Positions 37,405 to 49,589 of a DNA stretch of 64,000 bases are shown piece after piece; position 1 is the first letter of the stretch, and each line of letters opens with the position of its first letter. Under the pieces are notes generated by a model that had not been told where the DNA came from, did no database searches, and worked only from the letters and a program-made list of their open reading frames with translations. The DNA is taken from the NCBI GenBank assembly GCA_905250125.1, contig CAJNOL010000842.1:35700-99699 (forward strand). The letters run 5' to 3'. Made by a program: the position numbers and the translations under genes. The DNA is from Rotaria sordida (lineage: Eukaryota; Rotifera; Eurotatoria; Philodinida; Philodinidae).

Positions 37405-39300
37405 CATAGGAGGGACTTGACACCACCAAAGATTTTGATTCTTTTTTGCGCATTCGGACCATCAATGTCTAAAACTATCTATCTGAAAATTTTAGCTTCT
37501 AATATCCTTCCGTCGAAAGGTTAGTCAATATTGACTTTCAGCACTTTTGATACACGATTAGCGATTATGTATCACTAGAATCTCATGAGAAAATATCAAC
37601 TGCTTCCTTATTGCAGTACTACAGGATTAAATAAAAAATGATGAATAAATGTGTCCTAAGGTATATTGAGGAAAAAAATATTTGCGTGATTAGTAACAAC
37701 AGCTACATCGTGTTTCATATTTTAATCCCGTAGTGATTCTGCTAACAGTCTCTTTTAGAAAAAAAAACAAAAATTATCTTAAAAAGTTATGCGTGCTTAC
37801 GTTTTAGCAGATCATTCAAATCTTTTATGATATATTCTAAAAGATAGGGACTTAGAAATTGAAAAGAAAACGAAGTATTGTATATTATCTATTCATTAAG
37901 GTCATATAGCCTAACAAGGGTCGAAACTGACACAATTTATGAGTTTATGACAGTTGACTTTTTTGCAATATATCTGCTGTCATTCTTTCAAATCAGGAGT
38001 GATGATAGTGAATTTTCGATGTGTTATATAAATTTTGATTCTGTACAGAATGATAGAAAAATATTGGAAGAAAAATTTCTGCTTGATCCGAAAAGTAACT
38101 AACACTGTCTGTAACCAAGTGAATTCTCTGAAAGACGACAATTCTGTATACTTTCAAAAGTCATCCATTTATGAAAATTTTCATCTAGCAGAAATTAGGA
38201 TGTCATTCTGCATAGAATGACATGAATAGTTTCCTCGAAAAAAAGGTTAAAAAGTTTTCGACTTCCATTCATCTCTGAGGAGAGGATAGGGCAAATTTCG
38301 AAAAGATTTTTTTTTTCGTCTAATCAAATAATGAGCATTCCGAACAATAGAGCTTGACAACCTGATCACAACCATATGGTAGAAATTCATTGGTAATCGT
38401 AATCTAGTCATATATACAACACTCTTCTTGTGTAACAGTTTGTGACATATGCAAGTATCTGACCTGGAGAGGTGAACCCTGTACCGCTAAAATATGATTC
38501 GTAATGGATTTCTACCACATGGCTGTGATCAGGTTGTCAAGCTCTATTGTTCGGAATGATCACTATTTGATTAGACGAAAAATAAAAATTTTTTTCGAAA
38601 TGTGCCTTATCCTCTCCTCAGAGATGAAAAGAGTCGAAAACTTTTTTACCTTTTTTCGAGAGAACTATTCATGTCATTCTATGCAGAGTAACATCCTAAT
38701 TTCTGCTAGATGAAAATTTTCATAAATGGATGACTTTTGAAAGTATACAGAATTGTCTTCTTTCAGAGAATTCACTTGGTTACAGACAGTGTTAGTTACT
38801 TTTCGGATCAAGCAGAAATTTTTCTTCCATTTTTTTATCATTTTGCGCAGAATCAAAATTTATATAACACATCAAAACTTCACTATCAGCACACCTGATT
38901 TGAAAGAACGACAACAGATATATTGCAAAAAAGTCAACTGTCATGAACTTATAAATTGTGTCAGTTTCGACCTTTGTTGAGCTATATAACCTTAATGAAT
39001 AGATAATATACAATATTTTAAATACCTCGTTTTCTTTTCAGTTTCTAAGTCTCTATCTTTTGGTATATTCCATAAAAGATTTCAATGATCTGCTGAAATA
39101 CAAGTACGTATAACTTTTTAAGATAATTTTTGTTTTCTTTTTCAAAAAAAAGTATGATGGTGCTGAAAGTCGATATTGACTAACTTTTTGAAAGAAAGGA
39201 ATTAGAAGCTAAATTTTTCAGATTGATAGTTTCAAACGTTGATGGTTCGAATGCGCAGAAAAAAACAAAATTTTTTTTTTGTATCGAGTGCCTCCTGTAT
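37405..39300. repeat. Large imperfect palindrome, about 1.9 kb
   Basis: The left arm begins GGAGGGACTTGACACC near 37405; the right arm ends ..GTATCGAGTGCCTCCTGTAT near 39300. Matching inverted blocks include TGCGCATTCGGACCATCAA (about 37448) with its partner near 39245, ATCTTAAAAAGTTATGCGTG (about 37775) with about 39115, the block at 37880-38220 with 38690-39010, and AGAGCTTGACAACCTGATCA (about 38349) with about 38530. The unpaired centre spans about 38400-38500. The left arm carries an extra 200 bases (about 37547-37755) absent from the right arm. Pairs of mirrored short frames on both strands are by-products. This is the largest of the foldback structures in the window. Confidence 0.85.
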
Positions 39301-39444
39301 TGGAGTCATCTTCGATGTTCTCATGGCAGTTCTCTTAATGATATCTAACTGCAGCTGTTTGCTTCTTTTTTTATCTTCTCTAGACTGAAAGGATAGGATC
39401 TAGAAACGGAAATTCACCTGTGTCCGTCCGTCTGTTTGCAACAC

Positions 39445-39735
39445 GTGGTACAAATGATCATAGCCGCAGCATCAATGACCGTATTGATGGCACAAATGAT
39501 CATGATGACGGTACCAATAGCCAAAGTCATGGTACAAAAGCTTGGAAATGATAGTGCAAGTGGTCATAACGATAATACAAAGGATCCCAGCTGTAGTACA
39601 AGTTGCCACAGCCATGGTACAAATGACAGTAGTCGTAGTATAGGTAGCCATAGCTATGGTTGAAAAGGTCACAGTCCTGGACCAAACGACTTCAGTCATA
39701 GTACAAGGGACCATATCGATGACATAAAAAAGCAC
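39445..39735. repeat. 21-bp minisatellite, about 14 units
   Basis: Degenerate units of the form GGTACAAATGACCATAGTCAT. A 21-bp period equals 7 codons, so both strands keep long frames with 7-residue repeats (plus strand GTNDSSR SIGSHSYG-like). No start context or homologue supports translation. Confidence 0.8.
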
Positions 39736-39813
39736 ATTTGATCATTTGTATCATGGATATGGTCAATCACATCATCATTTTGGACACTTGAATCATTTTC
39801 GTGGTCGTTTAGA

Positions 39814-39886
39814 CCATATTTTGGGGCATTCGTGCCAGCTCTTCGATCAGTGACCAAAGAGCTGGCACGAATGCCCCAAAATATGG
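39814..39886. repeat. Perfect 30-bp hairpin
   Basis: The arms CCATATTTTGGGGCATTCGT..CTCTT (39814-39843) and its exact reverse complement (39857-39886) flank a 13-base loop (39844-39856). GC content is higher than the surroundings. There is no T-run after it, and in a eukaryotic intergenic setting it is more likely a young repeat than a terminator. Confidence 0.9.
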
Positions 39887-40012
39887 CAAAAATTGTTAAA
39901 ATTTTGTTCCGACCGTGATAAATATGGTCAAAATGATCGAAATTGTCACCCGCATGACCATATTTATCATATGATTATTGTGCGACAGACAGAACGACAC
40001 AGATGAATGTCC

Positions 40013-41261
40013 AGTTGTAGTCTATTACTTCAGTCTAGGGTAAAGCGAATCGACTGTCGATAAGCGTTTTTTGTCTGATGACGTGAACGGAGATACTGAA
40101 AAGTGACAATACTATTTTGCTCTTACTAGCAAATAGAAAGACGAAAGACTAACATTAACTTAACGTTCGATCGCTGGAAATGTGTTTGCATTGCCTATGT
40201 CAGAGTAAAATATTTCGATCAATGTGCTAAAAGTTTAAAGACTGACTCATATTCAATCACTTTTTTCAGTCGCCGACCTACCAACTATATTAAATCTTTA
40301 TTAACTATACAAAACAAAATGTCAAGCTATGCATGAATAAAAATATAAGTTTATGAAGAAAGAATCAGATACTAAAATAAATAAAAGAGAAAAATGACAC
40401 TATCATACAAAGAATAGATAATTGAATGAATGGTCCACTCAAACAAATGAGAAAATTAACAAAAATAACACAGAGATGAACAAAATAGAACTGAAGAAAA
40501 AAGACGAAGAAATATAAACTGATCATACAGCGTAGAAAAAAATATTAGTTTCTACATCGAAGAGATAATAAAGGCACTTACCCGTGACATATTGAATTGA
40601 GAGGCTCTTCCATTTTATTCCATCTCTCGAAAAGCCGAGCCAGACGATAAAAAAGCCATGAAAAAAAAATACTTTTTTTAAACATATGCAGTAAAGTAAA
40701 CAAAATTAAATATACAGCAGGAAACCGAAATATTCTTCTCTTTTTTCATTCTGTCCCTATGATAAAAACGCTTGTTAGTGCAGCCTCTTAGGGACTGAAA
40801 TGTAGAACTCACAAATATTCTTTAACCTTATTAAACTATTACAAAATACCTTAAAAGAAAAATCTCCCATAGACTATAGTTGTTTTCCAAGATAGCCGAT
40901 CACTACAGTAAGGATTTGTCTTATTTATTTGAGCATTTTGAACAGAATTTTTTCTTTTTTTTTTATGGACGCCCTATTATTCGTTTACAGTATTGCTATT
41001 CGCTAATTATTTTTCATTTTAGTGTTTCATTTTTCTTAATTTAACATTGTTATTATTATAAACATTGAATGAAACATCAAACAAGGCTGTTGTAAATATC
41101 CTTTATTTAAACCCAATTACTAAAGTCTGTGACGGGAAGGGAGGAGAGAGGAAGGTCCAAAACTTCGACTTAAAACTTACACTCACTATTTTGTTGTAAA
41201 ATATATATGAGTTCCACAAAACAGCAATGCGAAAACTTACGAGAAAATATTTCTTTTGTGT
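40013..41261. other. Intergenic DNA with diverged copies of the 128-bp repeat
   Basis: No gene seen. Phrases of the 128-bp tandem repeat (TATTGAATTGAGAGGCTCTTC near 40592; CTTTTTTCATTCTGTCCCTATG near 40740) appear in diverged form, so the array once extended further left. Confidence 0.5.
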
Positions 41262-41800
41262 AGATATGCAATAAGTTAAACATCAGTAATAGTGAAGTAT
41301 TGAATCTAAAGGTTCTTTTTTTTTATCATTTTGTCTGTATGAAAAAAGAAATGGTGATGCAAAAGCCTATAAGAAATTTTTTTTTTGTGCAAATATGCAA
41401 TAAGGTGAACGTCGATAATCGTGAGGTATTGGATATAACGGCTGTTCTCTTTTATCATTCTGTCTGTATGAAAAAAAAATGGCGATACAAAAATCTACAA
41501 GAAAATTTTTTTTGTGCATATATGCAATAAGGTAAACGTTGATAATCGTGAGGTATTGTATTTAAAGGCTCTTCTCTTTTGTCATTCTGTCTGTATGACA
41601 AAAAAATGACGATGCAAAAGTCAATGAGAAAACCTTTTTTTTTTGTATATGCGCAATAAGGTAAGCGACGGTAATAGAGAGGTATTGGATTTCAAGGCTT
41701 TTCTCTTTTATCATTCTCTCGTCGTGTAAAAAATATACAAGAAGCTCAAATTTTCGGAAGAAAAAATATTTATTTTTATAGATAAGCAGCAAGATAAACT
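41262..41800. repeat. 128-bp tandem repeat, about four units
   Basis: The phrase GCAATAAGGTAAACG..AATCGTGAGGTATTG starts at about 41268, 41397, 41524 and 41652, a spacing of 127-129 bases. Each unit also holds a TTTTATCATTCTGTCTGTATGA block and an A-rich then T-rich tract. Short frames on both strands are by-products. Confidence 0.8.
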
Positions 41801-41814
41801 CACCCTAGTGAAAG

Positions 41815-43090
41815 TATTCATCAGGCGAGTACAACTTTCCAGCGTGAGCTCTCAACGAATTTTATCTGTACGCATACTCTTCGCGTACTCTGATGAGTAC
41901 TTGTACGAGTTTTTCTTTTGAGATTTATTCATAGGCATATATATATGAGTACTCAATTTGGTACACATTCTCGTTTTTTTCGCAGAATATTTACCAAAAC
42001 ACTTATACACTAGTATACATAAGAATAAATTAAAATTGTATAATAAAAGAAAATGATATACTAAAATGAAAAATAGAGAAAAATTGTTTTAATAAATTAT
42101 TTATTTTATCTTTATTCTTTTCTGATGGCTCATTTATATGACTAAGATAAATGATGACTTGAAGATAGAAAAGAATAACGACTTTTCATTATTTGTTAAC
42201 TTCTGTAATGAGATCAAATTTTTCTAAATATATTAATGTAGATTCGTTTTAGTTTGATTTCCTAGATTTAGGCAAAAAATCTTCCATTAAATACAATTTT
42301 TCAAGTTGATTGTAAAACGTCATGAAACGAACAACAACAAATGGCTGCTGTTAAAATCGGTTGCGATTTTAAAATAAGAAGATGTGTGAATAAACTATAT
42401 ACAAATAATTTTATTCTGTATTTATTTGTTTGTAAATTTTCTTATGAATCTAGATAGTTAGGAATTGAAAAAATGTCTTTTTAAGTTTGTTTGTGTAATA
42501 AGGAATACTATACATTTACTTTCTATCGAATTTCTCATTATCACTGATTAATTTATTATTTTTTTCTACTTCATTGTATTTTACTGTACTCTACCTCTCT
42601 CAGATATATAGAAAAAGAAATCTTCATTTTTAAAGAGGATAGTTAAATATTTTCTATATTTTTGTATAATGAAAATACAATTTAATTTCTTTTTTTGAAA
42701 TAAAAAAAAGAAAAGAATAAACTCGTATTTTCATTGCATAAAAGTATCGAAGATATTTAACTTTCTTCGCTAATGATAAGGATTTCCATGTCCATACTCT
42801 TTGCCTTAGAATATATGAGGCTGATGTCAAATTTGTAGTTATCATTTGAATCATTTTTCTCAAATTTTCATTGTGTGTGCTTGTATTTTTTGTTGATATT
42901 TTAATATTAAATAAAAACTGATGTAGTAAAACGGTACTAACGAAAAAATACGCTTATGAGTATTTTGCATAGACCAGCAGAGTACACAGATACTAGATAA
43001 AAGTACTCACAAAACACTCAATATTACACGGCGAGTACTCGATTGTCGTACTCGGATTCTAGCACGAGTACGAATGATGAGTATTCGAAT
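41815..43090. repeat. Possible element with GAGTAC-rich inverted ends
   Basis: The left flank (41816-41965) and right flank (42955-43085) are both crowded with GAGTAC/GTACTC words. The outermost parts are roughly inverted (GTATTCATCAGGCGAGTAC versus the inverse of GTACGAATGATGAGTATTC). The interior is plain AT-rich DNA without a frame. Tentative. Confidence 0.4.
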
Positions 43091-44122
43091 CGACCGAAAG
43101 TTATCCTATTTTGTAGAGCTCAATGAATTGTATTTACAATAAAAAAATCAGCTTGTATTATCGTTCCTTTGAAGAGATATATGTCATACAAGTTTAACTG
43201 AAAATCGTCAAAATTTAAAAAAACCAAAAAAATTGAAAAATTTAACAAATTTTGTGGTCTTCAATTTTTTAATAATATATGGACAAAAGTTAATTTCAAT
43301 TATATATTCTTGTTCCCCAAGAGCTGGTGTATTTGCTCATATATCATTTGTTATTTTTTATTCATCTAATAAAAAATTTTTCGGGCCATACTAGTGATTG
43401 ATGACAAAAATGACAGTATTCACAATTAGTCCCTAGGAACTCTGTTAAGATATATTCCACGATTTGATGACTTAGTGAATTTTTGTAGAGGAGACTTTGC
43501 TCTATCAAATCCTATATTCAGAATTTTATTCCAACTCGAAATGATCGAAATATAAGCACAAACTTTTTTTCATGCAATAATTTTTAATTAAAATAAGTCT
43601 TTGAGTTCAAAAATTTTATTGAACAAAGTTTGTACCGATAAATGACTGAATACAAAGAATAAAAGTAGTTATCTAGCATCAGAAAATACTTTTTGTCATT
43701 GCGATTGACATATGAAAACTTATAGTTTGAATAATTATTGATATAGTTAGAATCAATATAATAGAATACAAAGTATTATGATAATAAATGGTTTTTCAAA
43801 AATTGTTGATAAAAAAAAGGTTTATATCTCTAATTAATCAACTATGCATTCCTATATAATTGTGCCTATTAGAATCTGATTTCATGGACATATTAAAGCT
43901 TTCTAAACTTTCTGTATAGATATATGTCATATAAGCTTAGATTCAGTTTAATATCATTTTGATGGTATTTTGAAATTTATCGATTATTATTACATTTTTA
44001 GTACTATATTATATTATGTATGCTAGAGAAAATTTTGAACATATAGTAGAACAACAGTTGTATAGATTTATCTATTTAGTTTTCTGAAAGATGAATGAAA
44101 AAATAGTGTTACTAAAACTAGT
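43091..44122. other. Intergenic DNA, nothing recognised
   Basis: AT-rich sequence with no convincing frame on either strand. Confidence 0.5.
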
Positions 44123-44124
44123 TT

Positions 44125-46770
44125 AGAATTCTTTACATATGCTTTTAATATTATTGAACAGTTCATGATTTAAATAAACTTCCTCTTGTTTGCCAACTGT
44201 TGGATTCTGACGAAGAAGAAGAAGAAGAATATATTGAATAGTAATATTACAACTATTTGTATTCGTTGATCGAGATACGTAGAATGTAGTGCTTGAAAAT
44301 GCTGGTTCGTAATACCCCACATGTACTTCTTGAACTAAATGATTTACCACCTTGATTTTTGCTAAATGAAAATTATCGTTATAACTGATAATAACGAACA
44401 TGCCGACATCAATCTTATTCGATGTATGTACTTGTTGAATTGATGATTGAAAGTCGTCGTTGATCTTGTACATAAATATCATATAGTCTATTGAATTTGA
44501 TGTATGTTTATAAACAATAGCGTGATCGAGACGAACATCGAATTGATGAAACGAACGTATATGTTTTATACGATCTAAAAGTAAATTATTTGAGATACTT
44601 TTTATTTATGTTCTTACCAATTTTATTTAATTTTTCCCAACGAGGTTTGAGAACATTGTTGTAGATATTTTCAATTGTGGCTGAGTTAATGTAAAAGGCA
44701 TGAATTGATGGTTGATTGCTCGTAGACATCTTGGCTGCTGTTATTAAATTGAACTGTAAATTCATAAAATTGTTCCACCGACGAAATCGAGATGCCTGCT
44801 GCTATTATAGATTGAGTGGCGGTGGATTTAAAGGAGGTGCCAAATCCATCATATGGGCCCTTTCTATGAGCAGTACTGGTAAACGTCCAACATGCTTCAA
44901 GTTCGAAATCATGTTTATGATGAATCAGAGTGAACATATTGAAGTTGTTCTTAAAATGAGAACATGCGCCGTCACTTATAAAAAAAATATAATATAATTT
45001 TAAGCGAATTTTTGTAAACAACTAACCTTAAATAATTTATTTTTTTTTACTGACAGGAAATTTTTTTGATGAAATCAGCAATTAAGTCTAATGCAGCATA
45101 TACAAAACTGATGTTGCGGGACATATAGTCACTGATGATAACAATAGTTTTATCAATTAATCCGATCTTTAAATGAATAGTAAAAATTGTCACTGGTTGA
45201 TTGTTCCAATGGTAACTTTGTACTTCTCACTGTTGACAGATCGTAAAATTCTCTGCAAAATCTATTTGTGCAACAATATATGTATTTTCAGTTGAATTTA
45301 AACAGAGAAATTTTCATATATTCTTTTTGTTCTGTTGTAGCATGTAAATGCAATAGAAATGTTGTCCATTGTGAATCTATTTCATCGAGAAGTGAATAAT
45401 CAAAACCATTAATATGATGAAGATCAACTTTATTATTTAAAGTTTTCCATTGAGACCATGAAGCATTTTCATCTTTGTTGATGTTAATGTTCTCTAAGAG
45501 AATGTCTGATGGATTTAGCAGACTGCAGGTGTTACAATGACGATTAAAGCAATCTTCAAATGGAATACCACATACAATTCGATTAATTAAATGTTTATCT
45601 GTAATTAATTCAAGATCAGCATAACGATCAGGTAAATTATTTTTTAAGAATTTATTCCAGCCCTAAATGAAAACCTACAAAAGAATACATATGAATATTT
45701 TATGCCGACCATCAGTAAGAGATGCATATTTTCATGATAAATACATACACATGTTTCCAATGGAGTATTAAATTTGATTTGACGTAGTCGTAATGCATAG
45801 AATGAAGATTTACCTATGTCAATAGTAAGATTTTGACTAATAAATTGTTGAAATGCTTCACGTCCTGTTATTTTCATAAATCGAACAGGTACTGGCACTT
45901 TATTAATTTGAATAACATCTTTTTTTCTTGATGATGCTCTACTAATATCATCTTGTAAATAGAATTCTATTACTAATTTTATTGTACTATCAGATAAAGG
46001 TTTATTTCCATTAGAGTATTCAAGAAATGCAAGAAAACCTTTATTTTTCTTTAATAATAGTACTTGTTGTGCTTGGTACTCTGAACAGTTGAACCATTTT
46101 TGTATCATTGTTCAACCCCTACTATTTGATGAAATTGTTAACAAATGAATTTGTTCAACATCTCCACTTTGTTGAAATAAAGTATTAAAACCGGATAATA
46201 ATGCATTTGTATCCTTAATCGAAAGATGTTGATTGGTTGATTTATCTTCGGCGTCGAGAAGCAAATCACAAAGTGTGTGAAGTATTGAACAAGCAGCGTC
46301 AACATTTTGTCGAATATGTTTCAATCGACGTGTATTTAAAAATATAATTATCGAAAAAGAAGGATTACAAACTTACATATCACGTATGGTTGGAATGTCC
46401 AATAGTTCAAAAACAATATTTAATTTTCTTTTTGCTTCTTCTTTAGTGTATCTTTGTTCTTGTCAAGAGGGTAAATCTTCAGTATCATTATTAAATTGTC
46501 CACCACCATGTTTGTTATCAAGTTCTTTATGATCATTGTTATTATCAGGATTAATCATTCTGCTTTATTAACACTCATAGTTTCACCAGCATTAATTTCG
46601 CTATTATAATTGTCAAATTCTTTACTTGATATTTTTCTCAAACAATTGATACAAATTTTGTCACCTTCACATATCTTCTTTGATGTGCTTTCAATAATTA
46701 CTGAATATTGTTCGTTAATTTGAGCTGCAATAATAGCATCAATTCGATATATTCTAACAGGATATGTAGG
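44125..46770 (-). pseudogene. Pseudogene of a multi-copy invertebrate protein family (transposon-like, unnamed)
   Basis: Minus-strand remnants in order: a Cys-rich N-terminus (KICEGDKICINCLRKISS, about 46620-46770); MINPDNNN..TKEEAKRKLNIVFELLDIPTIRD (46380-46560); a piece containing MIQKWFNCSEYQAQQV, RFMKITGREAFQQFISQN and ETCVCIYHENMHLLL (45740-46324); GWNKFLKNNLPDRYADLELI with DCFNRHCNTC and ASWSQWKTLNN; STENTYIVAQIDFAENFTICQQ (about 45300); SDGACSHFKNNFNM with TAHRKGPYDGFGTSFKS (44690-44990); and a C-terminal IDVGMFVIISYND piece ending near 44125. Similar proteins occur in many copies in cnidarians and arthropods, and the SDG..FKN and H-x-K-GP-x-DG motifs look like a DDE-type core, which suggests a transposon. 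Three in-frame stops, all TGA (46463-46465, 46112-46114, 45227-45229), and at least two frameshifts make it a pseudogene. Confidence 0.65.
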
Positions 46771-47503
46771 ACTTCACCCACTCTTTATAAACTTGTTTTT
46801 CCTGTAATTAGATCGATCGTGTCATGACATACATGAACACACCAACTTTTAGCAATGTATGGTATCACCACAATATACGAGGGTTTGAACAATTAAAAAC
46901 TCAATACGATACTCATATGATTATAATTATAATTAGATTTGTTTGAATTAGATGCAATAGGATATTTTCGTGTCCTGCAATCCCACGCAAAGTACTAGAT
47001 ACATGGTTTAAATACAAATAAAGTGAAATCGTTCTTAGCATTGTATCATATTTGTTGATATAATTGTATTTTTTTGGCAAATTTATACAAAGCATCTTAA
47101 ATTGGGAGTCATCCCAGTTGTTGTTGTATTTGTAGGTGTGAGTGTAGGCGCGGAATGTGGATGAGGGCGTCGATCATCTCTTCACTCTTATCCACACTCA
47201 CACACCAACACCCACCCTAGCCACGCCCACACCTACATCCACACCCATCCCACACCCTGTTTGACTTTATCCAGTATATATAGTTTTACAAGAGGCGAAG
47301 AATAAATACATACGATAAAGTTTTATCGCTTTATTTAAATTTGAAGATTTCTTTAATTAGAATAAAAAGTCATTTGCTCGTTTATTTGTTTATTTTGGAG
47401 TCTAAACTGTAATTAAGAGAGGGATTCTATCAGTAATCAACAAAACTCTATTCGGAAAATGAATGTAACATGTCCAATCAGCAAGTTATAACATTTGTTC
47501 GAA
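46771..47503. other. Intergenic DNA with a GC-rich purine/pyrimidine patch
   Basis: At about 47120-47262 a stretch of GTAGGTGTGAGTGTAGG-type sequence is followed by CACACCTACATCCACACCCA-type sequence. The two halves are roughly inverted, giving a loose hairpin of CACCC/GGGTG words. No gene is visible; the right end is the 3' flank of the LIM gene. Confidence 0.5.
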
Positions 47504-49589
47504 TCAAGCACCGCATTTCAAACATAGAATACCGATTTTATCATCGTAGAATTCCTCTGAACTACTAATCATACGACGACATTTTGAGCAGTTGAAGCAT
47601 TTTGGATGGAATTTTTTGTCTTGATACGTAGTATAGGTATCGGTGATTGGCATGCTACATTTATAACAGTGGGGCGCAACATGTCGTTTGAAGCAATCGT
47701 TACAGCAGGGTTTTTCATTGTGTCGATGAAAGGTTTTCTCATCGGCCATCGATCGTCGACATTGGCCACATCGAAAACAATCAGGATGAAAATTCTTTGT
47801 ATCGTAGGCGATCATTCTCCCGACCAAAATCGCTCGAGAACACTCAGCACACCAGGTTGCAAATTTTTCGTTGTAACATCGAATGCAACAAGGCTTCGCA
47901 TTATGATTGTAAAATTCTAGTTCGGTCAAGACTTTGTCACATTGACCACAACGAAAACAATCCTCATGGTATTTTTTCGTGTCGTAAGTGACGATTTTTC
48001 CGACCGAAATCGGTTTAAAACATTCGAAACATTTTGGAGCAAACCAATCATCATAACAATTCACACAATAAGGTTTGTCATTGTACGATTGTAAGTTCTC
48101 TTCGTGGGCCAATGATCGACGACAATGTTCACAGCGAAAGCAATCCGAATGATAATACTTGAGATCGAAAGTAATAAGCCTACCCGATAGAACACGTTGT
48201 TCACATTTACTACACACTTTCGATTGGGCCAATTCACAATCGGAACACATTGGTTCGTTATTCTTATCGATTGTAAATTTTGTCGTCTTGGAATCATTCA
48301 ATTTACTGCGACAGATCGTACAAGTAAAACAATCAACATGATATGATTGTTCGTTGAATTTGACTTCAGATTGATTGCCCCCTTCGATCCATTCTTTGCA
48401 GGTGTGGCAGCGTGAAGTAGGTTGCGCAGCACTCGTCTAAAAAGACAGTGAATTCTGACACTATAAAAATATCTCATTGTTCAATGTGTCCGACTTCACA
48501 TCTTATGCCCACAAATAGGCGCCGGTGAGAATAGCAAAAGCCTGAAACGGTATTTATCAACATGTATAACCATTTTTCTGTACTTTGGTTATCGTTATTA
48601 GAATATCTTTAAAATTTCAGTCATTCTCTAGTCTCACCATGGTCTACTTGCATGAACAATATATAGAATCGAAGGGTTTGATATGTTTTATCAATAAGAA
48701 AATCCCAAACTGCGACATCAGTTTTCTTATGATTACGCTTGAAATAATTTCATCTAGGCTTCGTTCATTGAACTTGATTTACTATTTGGGTAAGCGTATA
48801 TCACGTCTCAAATGCTCTGTGGGAAGCCAGAGAAGAATATTTTCCTCCAAAATTTGTCTAAATCACGATTAAGTGATCGATATCGAATCCCGCCATTAGG
48901 CATATGCTGAGAATCTCTCCTCTTTTACCCAAGAACACTGTCATTATGGGTAATGCCATAAAAATTTTGGTCAAGATGCATATAGGTAGGCCAAATATTT
49001 CTCAACCAAATGAGACATTAGCAGGCATTTTATGATATATATTTCAATTTTTATTGATGTTTTACGAAAAGCTCTAAACTGAGACTTGTTTTGATCTAAG
49101 CTTTTCATAAAACTATTACAAAAATTGAAACGTACGTTGTACAAACCTCGTCTACATATCACTTGGTAGAATACTGTTTGCTCTAGAACATCAAGTACTC
49201 TAAAAGTATTTTGGAGTTCTTTTTTTCTCACAATTGAGCACTTCTTTGACAAAAAATTGCAAAATCTTAGTTTCAGTCTCGGTACATGTCTATCCGTCAT
49301 GACTTACCTTTTTTGGTGCTAGGTTGATGAACAATTCGGTCTTGTAAATTTTTTCATCTGGAATATTGGTTCCTACCCGATTTAAAGAACCATATCCGTT
49401 ATAACGTGGGCGATCAATGAAATAGGTGGGTGGACACTGTTGCGACGCCGGTGCAATCCTGACTGAGGTCAGCACAGGTGAATTCGTCGTTCTCGTTTCG
49501 TAGGTATCGCTCTATCAAAGTCATATGGTAATATAACTAATGCATTTGAGTAGTGATGAACCTACTTTGAATTGTCGAAATTCTGCCAT
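47504..49589 (-). CDS. Five-LIM-domain protein, 3 exons
   Basis: Zinc-binding adaptor of 386 aa. Coding exons are 49566-49589 (MAEFRQFK), 49308-49511 and 47504-48436, all in phase 0. Residues 9-76 form a polar linker with no known domain. Five LIM domains start at Cys 86, 151, 212, 272 and 333, each with the C-x2-C..H-x2-C-x2-C-x2-C..C-x2-C pattern, for example CSKCEQ..YYHSDCFRCEHC and CAECSR..NFHPDCFRCGQC. The fourth zinc ligands of the last domain end the protein (CLKCGA). LIM-only proteins act as scaffolds at the cytoskeleton, focal adhesions or in the nucleus. Five tandem LIM domains recall PINCH and FHL/paxillin-type proteins, but the spacing and wording (YDTKKYHEDCFRCGQC) match none of them well enough to name it. 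The 870-bp second intron (48437-49307) contains no other gene I can support. Confidence 0.9.

Larger units (their letters stand above)
39415..40012. mobile_element. Possible 600-bp element with TGTGTCGTYCTGTCTG-like ends
   Basis: CCTGTGTCCGTCCGTCTGTTTG near the left boundary is roughly inverted at 39987-40012 (CAGACAGAACGACACAGATG). Between them lie the 21-bp minisatellite and the perfect hairpin. No target duplication is clear, so the boundaries are tentative. Confidence 0.4.

Noticed and set aside
38035..38856. Pair of similar 60-codon genes on opposite strands
   Set aside because: They are mirrored because they lie in the two arms of the large palindrome; no evidence of translation.
39814..39886. 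Rho-independent terminator
   Set aside because: The host is eukaryotic, there is no T-run after the stem, and no gene ends there.
41262..41800. CRISPR array
   Set aside because: Units are 128 bp, degenerate and head-to-tail without unique spacers, in a eukaryotic intergenic region.
47606..47991. Plus-strand frames opposite the LIM gene
   Set aside because: Antisense shadows of a strongly supported coding exon.
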